Assembly (NCBI GenBank): GCA_031292385.1 | Contig: JARLHE010000060.1 | Coordinates: 124,001-188,000, forward strand | DNA: 64,000 nucleotides | Source: Oligoflexia bacterium | GTDB taxonomy: Bacteria > Bdellovibrionota > UBA1018 | Reading direction: 5' to 3' | Shown: one piece after another, positions 25,035 through 33,095 of the stretch | How positions within the stretch are numbered: position 1 is the first letter of the stretch | How the letters are laid out: the number at the start of each line of letters is the position of its first letter | Notes under the pieces: model-generated | Databases searched by the model: none | Told to the model about the DNA's origin: nothing | The model's input: the letters and a program-made list of their open reading frames with translations, nothing else | Translations under genes and position numbers: made by a program

Positions 25035-25508
25035 ATGGCAGGTACCAAAGTAAAATATCGCAAAACAGGTAAAGGCTCCCAGCTGCCCCAAAAGGGCTTG
25101 GCCGCGAAAGTGGCGCTGGTCGAAAAGAGCAATGCCCGCGCTGAACTTCCGGATTTCAAGCCGGGCGACACCGTTCGCGTTCAAGTGAAAATCAAAGAAG
25201 GCGAAAAAGAGCGCGTTCAGGCTTACGAAGGCATCGTGATCGCGCGCGGCGGCGCGGGCGGCAGCAAGTCGTTCGTCGTTCGCAAGATTTCCCACGGCGT
25301 GGGTGTCGAGCGTATTTTCCTCGAGGGTTCGATGAAAATCGCCAAGGTGGAGGTGCTCGAGTCCGGCCGTGTTCGCCGCGCCAAGCTTTACTACCTGCGC
25401 GAGCTCGTCGGTAAGGCAGCCAAGGTCGAGCGCGAAGTCGAAACGCTCGCTGCTCAGGCCGCGTCGGCTGCCGCCAAGGAAGCCAAGAAAACCGAAACCA
25501 AGAAGTAA
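25035..25508 (+). CDS. rplS: 50S ribosomal protein L19
   Basis: A 157-residue protein. The core matches L19: [45 protein letters not shown], and [19 protein letters not shown]. It is longer than usual at both ends, with a basic N-terminus and a lysine/alanine-rich tail ([12 protein letters not shown]) absent from the E. coli protein. Followed by rnhB with a 6-nt gap. Confidence 0.96.
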   Translation: MAGTKVKYRKTGKGSQLPQKGLAAKVALVEKSNARAELPDFKPGDTVRVQVKIKEGEKERVQAYEGIVIARGGAGGSKSFVVRKISHGVGVERIFLEGSMKIAKVEVLESGRVRRAKLYYLRELVGKAAKVEREVETLAAQAASAAAKEAKKTETKK

Positions 25509-25514
25509 AAACCG

Positions 25515-26183
25515 ATGCGTTCGCCCAATATCGATTGGGAGACGCGGCTCGGTTATCCTCTTCGCATCGTCGTCGGCGTCGACGAAGTGGGAAGAGGCTG
25601 TCTTGCAGGTCCAGTGGCGGCGGGAGCGCTTGTTCTCCCGCCGTCGCTCGACTTCGATTCGTATCCGTGGATCGCGGAGATTTCCGATAGCAAAGAGCTC
25701 ACCGCGGTTCAGCGGGAGCGCCTGGCCCCGCTCATTGGCGACTGGGCATTGGCAAGCTCGGTCGGGTTCGCCAGCGTCGAGGAAATCGACGAAATCAATA
25801 TCTACCACGCCGCCCATCTGGCGATGACTCGCGCGGTGGATGGCGTCGCCAAACTGCTTTCAAAATCAAAATCTTCTATTTCGCATATCCTCATCGACGG
25901 CAATGCGATCCCGCGGGCCTACAAAGAAGAAACCCGTTTCGGCTCAACCGCCGTGGTGAAGGGCGATCTCAAATGCCTCAGTATCGCCGCAGCTTCGATC
26001 CTGGCGAAGGTCGAGCGAGATCGGTTGATGACGGAAATGGACGCCGCTTATCCGGGTTACGGATTCGCGGTCCATAAAGGCTACGGAACGCCCAAGCACG
26101 GCGAGGCGCTCAAAAGGCTCGGCGCCTGTCCCATTCATCGAAGAAGCTTCGCGCCGGTCGCGGCGGTGCTCGGTCTTCGTTAG
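25515..26183 (+). CDS. rnhB: Ribonuclease HII
   Basis: A 222-residue RNase HII that removes ribonucleotides from DNA. VVGVDEVGRGCLAGPVAAG carries the first catalytic Asp-Glu pair; DSKELTAVQRE, LIDGNAIP and AASILAKVERDRLM complete the signature. The rplS-rnhB-yraN order is widespread in proteobacteria and supports the call. Confidence 0.96.
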   Translation: MRSPNIDWETRLGYPLRIVVGVDEVGRGCLAGPVAAGALVLPPSLDFDSYPWIAEISDSKELTAVQRERLAPLIGDWALASSVGFASVEEIDEINIYHAAHLAMTRAVDGVAKLLSKSKSSISHILIDGNAIPRAYKEETRFGSTAVVKGDLKCLSIAAASILAKVERDRLMTEMDAAYPGYGFAVHKGYGTPKHGEALKRLGACPIHRRSFAPVAAVLGLR

Positions 26184-26211
26184 GCGGCGCAGCTTCTGCA
26201 AGGCCCGCGAC

Positions 26212-26598
26212 ATGACCGACTCAAAATTACATCGAGGGCTCGCGATCGAGGAACAGGCTTGCCGGTATTTGCTGATATCGCGCCGGCAGGAGGAGGCGCG
26301 GATTATCGCCAGAAACTACCGCTGGCGGGGCGGTGAGATCGATATCGTGCTTGAGGAGAATCGGCGAAACGGGGCGATCGAGCTCGTTTTCGTCGAAGTG
26401 AGGGCGCGCACCGGCGACTTTTGGGTGAGCGGCATCGAGAGCGTGGGCTTTCGCAAACAGCTGCGCCTGCGCCGGAGTATTGAGCGCTACCTTGCTCGCT
26501 ACTCGGGCCGCGCGCGGACGGTTCGGGTGGATATCCTGGCTTGGGATGGAAAGAGATGGGAAGAGGCGCGGAATGTGGGACTAGGGGGCTGTTCATGA
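26212..26598 (+). CDS. yraN: YraN/UPF0102 nuclease-like protein
   Basis: A 128-residue protein with the UPF0102 core ARNYRWRGGEIDIVLEE and VFVEVRART, a PD-(D/E)xK nuclease-like fold. Its role is still uncertain in general. It ends the translation cluster. A 16-codon frame (26595-26645) overlaps its stop by ATGA but lacks any recognisable content. Confidence 0.9.
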   Translation: MTDSKLHRGLAIEEQACRYLLISRRQEEARIIARNYRWRGGEIDIVLEENRRNGAIELVFVEVRARTGDFWVSGIESVGFRKQLRLRRSIERYLARYSGRARTVRVDILAWDGKRWEEARNVGLGGCS

Positions 26599-26917
26599 GC
26601 CTGTCGAGTTTGGATCCGACATTCGAGAGCTATCTCTGGGGCTAGGCTTCAACGCTTACCGCGAAAACAAAAGGCGATGCTCAAGAACCCCGCCCGCGAG
26701 ATCGATGATTTCAAGTCGGATGTCCATATTGTAATCGACGATGACTGGCACGGAGCCGTGAGCAGAGTCGATTCGTCAGCGGTTAGGCTTGGTCGGGAAG
26801 GAGCCGATGGCAGCGTGCGAACTGGATTCGAATCTTGCTTAGCGACTGTTACAGTCGATTATTTTCAGAAAAAGGGCGCTAATCCTTTTCTTGATATATT
26901 CCGATACCTTAATTGGG
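26599..26917. other. Intergenic region without a convincing gene
   Basis: A frame from 26677 runs into the next gene in the wrong phase, and a 38-codon minus-strand frame has no good start; neither is credible. The only structure is a perfect inverted repeat CGACTG-TTA-CAGTCG at 26843-26857, which could be an operator for the gene starting at 26918. Confidence 0.4.
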
Positions 26918-29371
26918 ATGGCATCACTTACGGGCTCGAAGCTTTTATTAGCTTTTTTCGCGTTCGCGACGCTTTCGGGCATTGGCGCGGCTTATGCGAA
27001 AGACCCGGTCTTTGTTGAGCCGCCGGCCGGCTTCCGGATCGGGATGGAGATCGAGCTGGTGCCGGCGTCTCTTGCCAATGTTTCGGGTTATTTCGATTTC
27101 GCAAGGCTTCAGGCCGAGGAGGGGCGTGAAATCGATAAGATCCTGCCCGACGACTTTTTCGACGATTACCTGCGGGATGATCCCCAGGCGCTTTCCACAT
27201 TGCCTCAGGCGCTTCGCCAGAGTCTCACGCAGGGACTCAAGCTCGAGTCCGCGGTGATCCGGGAGCAGAGTCCGCCCGTTCAACCGATGCAGGCACGGCC
27301 TCAGTCTTTACTCGGTGCGGATGGCAAGCCGCTTGGCACGCAGCCCAAGCTCATTCTTCCCGAAAGCGCGGCTCCGCCAGTCGCGGCTCAAAAGCTGATC
27401 CTTCCCGAAACAACGCCCGAGGCTTTTCATCAGCAAGGCACTCTCGTTGTTTCCAACAGCTCTTCCTGGCAAACCCTTCACTCCAGGTGGAAGGCGCTCC
27501 CTGCGAGCGCCAAGCAATCGGCCGTTCGTTGGGAGCGCTTATCGCCTTTGAAAAAGGCCGAGCTTGCGATCCACTATGCGAAAGGCGGAATTCATGTGAA
27601 GCAGGATTTGCCTCCGGAAGAAGCAAAGCTTTTTCGAAGGCTGAGTTGGAGCCGCGACGGTGACGCGCTCGAATTCAGGCACGAGAAAAACCTGAAAGTA
27701 TCGGATTCCGCCGCGTTTTATAGAGACGTGCTGACCCTGGCCGCGCGCGCCGGCGTGGATCGCAAGATTTTGAATCCCTCGGATAGCCGCCTTAAAACCG
27801 CGAGTTTCCATTACCACATCAGCGTGGCCGGGAAGGATCTGACCCGGCAGGGCCTGGCGCTCAATCGCCTCGAGCTTGTCAGGCGGGTCAATCGCGGGAT
27901 CTTGAATGACTTGGATGGCGCGGGCGATTTTCTCTATAATCCCACCGCGAAGAGCAAAGGGCTCGTCCGGATTTACGATGCTCATCGGCTTGAGTTTCGG
28001 GCTCATTCGGTTCCTTTGGCCGAAGAGCTGAATTTCAATCTCAGGGTTTTGAAGGCAAACGAAGAGGAGGGGCTTAGGCTCGTCGATTCGGAGATCAAAA
28101 GCCAGATGTCGGATTACGTCGTGGATAAGATCGCCGAGCATCGAGCGGAATACTTAGCGGATTTCGAGCCCTATATAACGGCGCAGCAGCGGCTTCGCGT
28201 GCAGCCGAAAATCCAGGTTTTGAGCCGTCTTCGGAATCTTCCGGAGAAATGGTCCGAGGAGGTTTGGCGCGAGGTTCCCGCGCTTCTCGGCGGGAAAGAC
28301 GCGGGGATACGGAACCGGGTGTCCCTGGAGCTTAGAAAACAATCGGTTTGGCCGGCCGAGTTTTGGAACCAGGTTCCCGACTTGTTGAATTTCGATTCGT
28401 CCGTCGCGGAAAAAACGGTGGAGGCGATCGGCTCGCAACGCAATTGGCCGGACGCGGTTTGGCGGCAGGTGGAGAGGCTCATGCAAAGTGAGGATTCCCA
28501 GGTGCAAGTCCGGATCGCGACCGCGCTGGGAAATCAGCCGGCTTGGCCTTCCGCGGTTTGGGACCGCATTTTGGCTCTTTTGAAAAGCCCGGATCTGGAT
28601 ACGCGAGTGCTTGCGTTGCACGCGGTCGCGGGGCAGAGAACCTGGACCGAGCCAGTGCGGGCGTATTTCGGGGAGCTGCTCAAACACCAGGATCCGGACG
28701 AGCAGATTTACGCTTTGCATGCGTTCGCGTACCAGCCGGCCTGGTCGGATGCCGAGGGAAGCCGCGTCGCGGATCTGCTTTCGAGCGAAAATCCATCGGT
28801 TCTGAAGGCGGCTTTCTCGGCGTTCGCCGAGCAGGCGCATTGGCCCGAAAAGGTTTGGCAGCGGATTCCCGATTTTTTGCTGGGGCACGACGCGCTTCTC
28901 AAGGGCGCGGTGCTGCGTGCGCTGCAAGGTCAGGCCCATTGGCCGGAGAGCGTCTGGAAATGCCTTCCGGCGCTCAGTCAGGACGCTAAGGTTCGGACGT
29001 ACGTGCTGAACGCGCTTCAAAATCGCCCGGCGTTGCCGGCGGAGTTTTGGGAGCAGGTCCCGGGGCTGCTCAAGCAGCGGGATACGAGCATGGTCGTTTC
29101 GCTATTGAAAACGCAATCGTCCTGGCCGCGGGATTTTTGGAGCCAGGTGCCGCATTGGTTGAAGGGTGATAACGGAGGGGCCCAGCGCGCGATCCTTCAG
29201 GCGCTCGAGAGCCAGCCGTCTTGGCCGAAAGACGTCGAGGCTTCGGTTAAGCGCTTATCGGGCAGCCGGGATCTGACGGTGCGACACCTTGTCGCTTCCG
29301 CGGTGAAAAACCGCACAATCAAGGGGCGAGTGCTTTGCACCTTGAATCGGATGCGGGCGCTACTTTGGTGA
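26918..29371 (+). CDS. Secreted amidoligase-like protein with W-P helical repeats
   Basis: An 817-residue exported protein with signal peptide 1-27 (LLLAFFAFATLSGIGAAYA). Residues 38-400 resemble the amidoligase/glutamate-cysteine-ligase fold: GMEIE at 42-46, GDALEFRHE around E252, the H298-x-H300 pair in SFHYHIS, and RLEFRAHS with E359 and R361. These are the positions where the family binds Mg-ATP and substrate. Residues about 433-805 contain roughly eleven helical repeats of about 37 residues, each with a core such as WPAEFWNQVPDLL, similar to HEAT repeats. Fusion and export are unusual for amidoligases, which form amide or peptide bonds and need ATP. The domain call is by motif only. It stands alone, tail to tail with the STAS gene. 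Confidence 0.6.
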   Translation: MASLTGSKLLLAFFAFATLSGIGAAYAKDPVFVEPPAGFRIGMEIELVPASLANVSGYFDFARLQAEEGREIDKILPDDFFDDYLRDDPQALSTLPQALRQSLTQGLKLESAVIREQSPPVQPMQARPQSLLGADGKPLGTQPKLILPESAAPPVAAQKLILPETTPEAFHQQGTLVVSNSSSWQTLHSRWKALPASAKQSAVRWERLSPLKKAELAIHYAKGGIHVKQDLPPEEAKLFRRLSWSRDGDALEFRHEKNLKVSDSAAFYRDVLTLAARAGVDRKILNPSDSRLKTASFHYHISVAGKDLTRQGLALNRLELVRRVNRGILNDLDGAGDFLYNPTAKSKGLVRIYDAHRLEFRAHSVPLAEELNFNLRVLKANEEEGLRLVDSEIKSQMSDYVVDKIAEHRAEYLADFEPYITAQQRLRVQPKIQVLSRLRNLPEKWSEEVWREVPALLGGKDAGIRNRVSLELRKQSVWPAEFWNQVPDLLNFDSSVAEKTVEAIGSQRNWPDAVWRQVERLMQSEDSQVQVRIATALGNQPAWPSAVWDRILALLKSPDLDTRVLALHAVAGQRTWTEPVRAYFGELLKHQDPDEQIYALHAFAYQPAWSDAEGSRVADLLSSENPSVLKAAFSAFAEQAHWPEKVWQRIPDFLLGHDALLKGAVLRALQGQAHWPESVWKCLPALSQDAKVRTYVLNALQNRPALPAEFWEQVPGLLKQRDTSMVVSLLKTQSSWPRDFWSQVPHWLKGDNGGAQRAILQALESQPSWPKDVEASVKRLSGSRDLTVRHLVASAVKNRTIKGRVLCTLNRMRALLW

Positions 29372-29728
29372 TCAGCAGTCGTAAGAGCGCTTGGCGCGTT
29401 CTTCGTTTTCGTAGAATGCGAAGCCTTCCGATTCGTCGAAAGCCTGGATGACTTTCTGGAATTCGGTTTTGACGTGGCAGTAGCGCGGCTTGATGGGGGA
29501 GGAGCTGTTGAAGTCCTTGAGGGTTTGCACGAAAGAGGAAATCCCGCTCGAGCCGACGAAATCGAGCTTTTCGAGGTTGAAAATGATTTTGGTGGCGACG
29601 GAATCGGTTTTCGCGTCGCGGACCAGGCGAATCAGGCTTTCACGAAGAGGGAGGGTCGTTTCGAAATCGAGTTTTCCGTCCATGCTGACCACGATCGTGT
29701 CGCCGATTTTCTTGATTTGGGTTTTCAT
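29372..29728 (-). CDS. STAS-domain anti-sigma factor antagonist
   Basis: A 118-residue STAS domain of the SpoIIAA/RsbV type: IVVSMDGKLDFET in the first strands and LEKLDFVGSSGISSFVQTL, with the usual phosphorylatable serine at S60/S61. Such proteins release a sigma factor from its anti-sigma kinase. A strong AAGGAGT site precedes the ATG. No kinase or sigma gene is adjacent. The C-terminal end (NEERAKRSYDC) is unusual. Confidence 0.88.
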   Translation of the reverse strand: MKTQIKKIGDTIVVSMDGKLDFETTLPLRESLIRLVRDAKTDSVATKIIFNLEKLDFVGSSGISSFVQTLKDFNSSSPIKPRYCHVKTEFQKVIQAFDESEGFAFYENEERAKRSYDC

Positions 29729-29777
29729 TTCGTTACTCCTTTGGGATTCCTGCCCGAGACTTTATTATGTCTAGGTT

Positions 29778-30707
29778 ATGCGCGAAGAAAATGGGCAATA
29801 TATGCCTGGCCCCGCAGCGGGCTGTTTAAAAATTATTTCGACCCCGATCGGCAATCTCGCGGACCTTTCGCCGCGCGCGCGCGAAGCGCTCGAGACCGCC
29901 GATGCTTTGCTTTGCGAGGATACCCGCCAGGCCGCGAAACTCGTGAATGCCCTGGGGATCTCCCGCTCGATGTCGACGCTCGAGCGGCTCGATGCGCACA
30001 CGCCGCCGGCGAGATATTCAAATTGGATTGAACGGCTTGCCTCGGGGGAAACGCTCGGGCTGGTGACCGATGCCGGAACCCCGGGGATCAGCGATCCGGG
30101 CGCGATTCTCGTGGCCCGCGCCCGCGCGGCCGGGATCACGGTCGAGCCCGTTCCGGGCGCGTCCGCGGTGCTCGCGCTGCTCGCGGCCTCCGGTCTTGAG
30201 CTGAGTTCGTTTACGTTTCGCGGTTTTTTCCCGAGAAAAACGGGGGATCGTGAGCGCGAGCTCGCGCTGGTCGCCGGCTCTCCGCTGGTATCGCGTGGCG
30301 GATGCGCCGTCTGGTTCGAGAGTCCCCAGCGCATCGAGGACAGCTTGGCGGCGCTGGCGAAGCTGTACCCGGAAAGCCATGTGGTTGTCGCCAAGGAATT
30401 GACCAAATTGCATGAGAGCTTTTTCGTCGGATCAGCCGGAGAAGTTTCGGCGGCGGTCGCCGCTGAGATCGCGCGCGAGGGTGCGCGCGGAGAATGGTGT
30501 TTTGCCGTGGCATTTCAAGCGGGTGGTGCGGAAACCCGTGACTCCGGTGGTACCGCGTGGAAGACCGCTTTGAAGTGCATGCTCGAGGCGAAGGTTCCGA
30601 TTTCGGAAGCCTCCCGCAAAATCGCCGAGGCTTTCGATCAGCCGAAGAAGCAGGTGTACGAGCTCGCTTTGCAACTTTCCGGAAAAAAAAGTGAGCAGGG
30701 GGGTTGA
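29778..30707 (+). CDS. rsmI: 16S rRNA (cytidine1402-2'-O)-methyltransferase
   Basis: A 309-residue tetrapyrrole-methylase-fold enzyme. Diagnostic pieces are IISTPIGNLADLSPRAREAL, CEDTRQAAKLV, LVTDAGTPGISDPG, VPGASAVLALLAASGL, FRGFFPRK and the later ESPQRIEDSL. It methylates C1402 in the ribosomal P site. The stop codon overlaps the -35 element of the promoter of the next gene. Confidence 0.95.
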   Translation: MREENGQYMPGPAAGCLKIISTPIGNLADLSPRAREALETADALLCEDTRQAAKLVNALGISRSMSTLERLDAHTPPARYSNWIERLASGETLGLVTDAGTPGISDPGAILVARARAAGITVEPVPGASAVLALLAASGLELSSFTFRGFFPRKTGDRERELALVAGSPLVSRGGCAVWFESPQRIEDSLAALAKLYPESHVVVAKELTKLHESFFVGSAGEVSAAVAAEIAREGARGEWCFAVAFQAGGAETRDSGGTAWKTALKCMLEAKVPISEASRKIAEAFDQPKKQVYELALQLSGKKSEQGG

Positions 30708-30731
30708 CCGTTCTCGGAACCCCCGTAGACT
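30704..30731 (+). promoter_or_regulatory. Sigma70-like promoter for the HD-GYP gene
   Basis: TTGACC (30704-30709), a 16-nt spacer and TAGACT (30726-30731). Transcription from here would give a leader of about 100 nt before 30839, containing the mini-ORF and hairpin described separately. The -10 element is only four of six to consensus. Confidence 0.5.
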
Positions 30732-30748
30732 GAATATGTGGTTGTGGA

Positions 30749-30805
30749 ATGAATCCATGGATGGGTTCTAGGAGACAAATTCATTGCTCTCGTGGGCCTC
30801 AGTGA
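30749..30805 (+). CDS. Possible 18-residue leader peptide
   Basis: ATG at 30749 opens MNPWMGSRRQIHCSRGPQ and stops at TGA 30803-30805. The stop falls within the 5' arm of the hairpin that hides the ribosome site of the HD-GYP gene, so a ribosome reaching the stop would open that hairpin. The start has only a weak GTGG before it. Expression is unproven. Confidence 0.3.
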   Translation: MNPWMGSRRQIHCSRGPQ

Positions 30806-30838
30806 AGTTAGGAAGACTTTCCACTGAGGCGTCTTTTT
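30796..30838 (+). terminator. Terminator-like hairpin hiding a ribosome site
   Basis: GCCTCAGTG (30796-30804) pairs perfectly with CACTGAGGC (30822-30830), extended inward by AAGT/ACTT, and GTCTTTTT follows. This is a textbook intrinsic terminator, yet its last T touches the ATG at 30839, and the GAGG in the 3' arm, 9 nt from that ATG, is the only ribosome site. It could end rsmI transcription, attenuate the next gene, or gate its translation. Confidence 0.7.
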
Positions 30839-32152
30839 ATGTCCAAAAACACCCTTAAAAAGGCTCAGCAGTCCGCAAGCAGGGCGCAAAATCGGCCTAG
30901 GTCCGCGCCCGAAACGCTGGATCGCATTCAAGGTCTTGAGCGTGAGATCGCCGGCGTCCTGCAGGCGATGCAGGAAAAAGTTCAACAATTTGAGTATATG
31001 AGCGATTTTTCGGCGCTGCTGAATTCCTCGCTCGACACGAGTCTGGTGCGTGAGAAGGCGCTCGAGGCGACGTGCAAGCTTTTACGATGCGAAACCGCGT
31101 CGCTTTTTCTGGTGGATCGGAAAAAGGCCGAGCTTTACTGGGAAACCGCGCTGGGCGACACGGGCAAGGAGCTGCAGCGCTCGGTGCGCCTGCCGATCGA
31201 TAACCGCTCCATCGCGGGCTACGTCGCCATGAGCGGCGAGAGCGTGATCGTCAACGACATCGCCAATGATCCCCGTCATTTCAAGAAAAACAAGGTTGCC
31301 GATGGCGCTTCGGATTCGGCGCCCAAGTTCGAAACCCGCAACATGGTCTGCGTCCCGCTGCGCGCGCGCGGCCAGACGATCGGGGTTTTGCAGGCCTTGA
31401 ACAAGCTGCCGCTTTTTCGGGGCGAGAAGGGCACTCGGGCTCTTTTTCACGACGACGATCGCAAGCTTTTGGAATCGCTTTCCCATCAAGTCGCGATCGC
31501 GGTCGAGAATTCGCGGCTCTACGAGAATTTGAAGCAGAGTTTTTTCGACACCGTCGAGGCGCTGGCCGAGGCGATCGAGAAAAAGGACCGCTACACGGGC
31601 GGGCATACGAAGCGCGTCGTGCATTTCTCGCTCTGCATCGCCAAGTACTTGAAGCTGACGCCCGAGCAGGTGGAGCAAATCCGGCTCGGCGCGCTTTTGC
31701 ACGATGTCGGCAAGATCGGAATCGAAGACAAGATCCTGAAAAAACAGGCGCCGCTCGAAGGCCCCGAGTGGGACGTGATGCAGACGCATCCCACTTTGGG
31801 CTTCGAGATCATGAGCCGGGTCGAAGGGCTCAAGGACGTGATCGGCGGCATGCGTTTCCATCATGAGCGCTGGGATGGCAAAGGTTATCCGCTCGGGTTG
31901 AAAGGGGATGAAATCCCTCTCATCGCCCGCGTGATCGCGGTGGCGGACGCTTACGACGCGATGGTGAGCACGCGCCCGTATCGGAAGGGGATGGATCCCC
32001 AGATGGCTTACGATGAGATCGTGAAAAATCGCGATACGCAGTTTGACCCTGTCGTGGTGGATGCTTTCATTCAGGCCTTCCAGAACGAGAAAATGGGCAG
32101 GGGTTCAGGCAAGCTTGCCTCGAATCCGACGAATCTTTCTAACTGCGATTAA
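30839..32152 (+). CDS. GAF and HD-GYP domain protein, probable c-di-GMP phosphodiesterase
   Basis: A 437-residue protein: a basic N-terminal region, a GAF sensor (about 55-220; CKLLRCETASLFLVDRKKAE, SVRLPIDNRSIAGYVA) and an HD-GYP domain (about 235-420). The metal and signature residues are all present: H256 in GHTKRV, H288-D289 in LLHDVGKIG, H341-H342 and the GKGYP motif at 347-351. Such enzymes hydrolyse cyclic di-GMP. It sits behind a promoter, a mini-ORF and a ribosome-site-hiding hairpin, suggesting post-transcriptional control. No c-di-GMP riboswitch was recognised. Confidence 0.92.
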   Translation: MSKNTLKKAQQSASRAQNRPRSAPETLDRIQGLEREIAGVLQAMQEKVQQFEYMSDFSALLNSSLDTSLVREKALEATCKLLRCETASLFLVDRKKAELYWETALGDTGKELQRSVRLPIDNRSIAGYVAMSGESVIVNDIANDPRHFKKNKVADGASDSAPKFETRNMVCVPLRARGQTIGVLQALNKLPLFRGEKGTRALFHDDDRKLLESLSHQVAIAVENSRLYENLKQSFFDTVEALAEAIEKKDRYTGGHTKRVVHFSLCIAKYLKLTPEQVEQIRLGALLHDVGKIGIEDKILKKQAPLEGPEWDVMQTHPTLGFEIMSRVEGLKDVIGGMRFHHERWDGKGYPLGLKGDEIPLIARVIAVADAYDAMVSTRPYRKGMDPQMAYDEIVKNRDTQFDPVVVDAFIQAFQNEKMGRGSGKLASNPTNLSNCD

Positions 32153-32215
32153 TTTCATGACGCTATGCGTGGGTGGTTGCGTACCCGGTAGGTGCCTGAT
32201 ACCGTGCTGTCCACC

Positions 32216-33088
32216 ATGGCATGGTTTGACGATCTTAAAACTCCTCGGATTAAAACCCAGGTTTCCGCCCGCACGTCCCGAGTTCCCGAAGGGCTTTGGG
32301 TCAAATGCAGCAAATGCGGAGAAATTCTTCAATCGAAGGTTCTGAAAGAGCACCTTTCGGTTTGTCCTGAGTGTTCGTATCACTTCCGGCTGAGTGCGGC
32401 TGAGCGCATTGCGTTGCTTACGGATGACGGGTGTTTTGACGAGTACGCGGAAGACCTGGTTTCGACCGATCCTCTCGAGTTCGATGACACGAAACCCTAC
32501 AAAGCACGTTTGCGCTCGGCAGCCGACAGCACCGGGCTTCGGGACGCCTTTGTCGCGGGCCGAGCGAAGCTGGGTGGCCTGCCGTATCACTTGGGTGTTT
32601 TCGAGTTCAAGTTCATGGGCGGAAGCATGGGCGTCGTCGTGGGCGAAAAAGTGACCCGTGTTTTCGAGAGCGCGCTTCGCGAAAAACTTCCGGCCGTCAT
32701 CGTTTCCGCATCGGGCGGCGCGCGCATGCAGGAAGGCATTTTGTCCCTGATGCAAATGGCTAAGACCACCGCGATTCTCTCGCAGATGCGCCAGGCGGGA
32801 ATTCCCTATGTTTCGATTCTTACCGATCCCACGACGGGCGGGGTCGCGGCGTCATTCGCGATGCTGGGCGACGTGATTTTCGCGGAGCCGGATGCGTTGA
32901 TCGGCTTTGCCGGCCCGCGCGTCATCCAGCAGACGATTCGCCAGCAGCTCCCGGAAGGCTTTCAGCGAAGCGAGTTTCTTTTGAAGCATGGCTTCATCGA
33001 TCGCATTATCGCCAGAAAAGATCTGGCCGTCGAGTTGCGCCAATGGATGTGGCGCCTGGGCCGGCAGACCTGTCAATTCTCGAACTGA
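32216..33088 (+). CDS. accD: Acetyl-CoA carboxylase carboxyltransferase subunit beta
   Basis: A 290-residue protein, zinc ribbon C31-C34-C50-C53 followed by the crotonase-like carboxyltransferase domain (GGSMGVVVGEK, SASGGARMQEGILSLMQM, VSILTDPTTGGVAASFA). It makes malonyl-CoA for fatty acid synthesis with AccA. ATG at 32216 gives MAWFDDLK, close to the family start; a GTG at 32192 is an alternative and neither has a clear ribosome site. lptD follows after 7 nt. Confidence 0.95.
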   Translation: MAWFDDLKTPRIKTQVSARTSRVPEGLWVKCSKCGEILQSKVLKEHLSVCPECSYHFRLSAAERIALLTDDGCFDEYAEDLVSTDPLEFDDTKPYKARLRSAADSTGLRDAFVAGRAKLGGLPYHLGVFEFKFMGGSMGVVVGEKVTRVFESALREKLPAVIVSASGGARMQEGILSLMQMAKTTAILSQMRQAGIPYVSILTDPTTGGVAASFAMLGDVIFAEPDALIGFAGPRVIQQTIRQQLPEGFQRSEFLLKHGFIDRIIARKDLAVELRQWMWRLGRQTCQFSN

Positions 33089-33095
33089 AGCGTTC

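Noticed and set aside
26677..27018. A 113-codon plus-strand frame between yraN and the amidoligase-like gene
   Set aside because: Overlaps the signal-peptide region of the next gene in another phase and has no ribosome site or recognisable fold.
30732..30838. Cyclic di-GMP riboswitch before the HD-GYP gene
   Set aside because: None of the conserved GEMM core segments is present; the structure is a simple hairpin.
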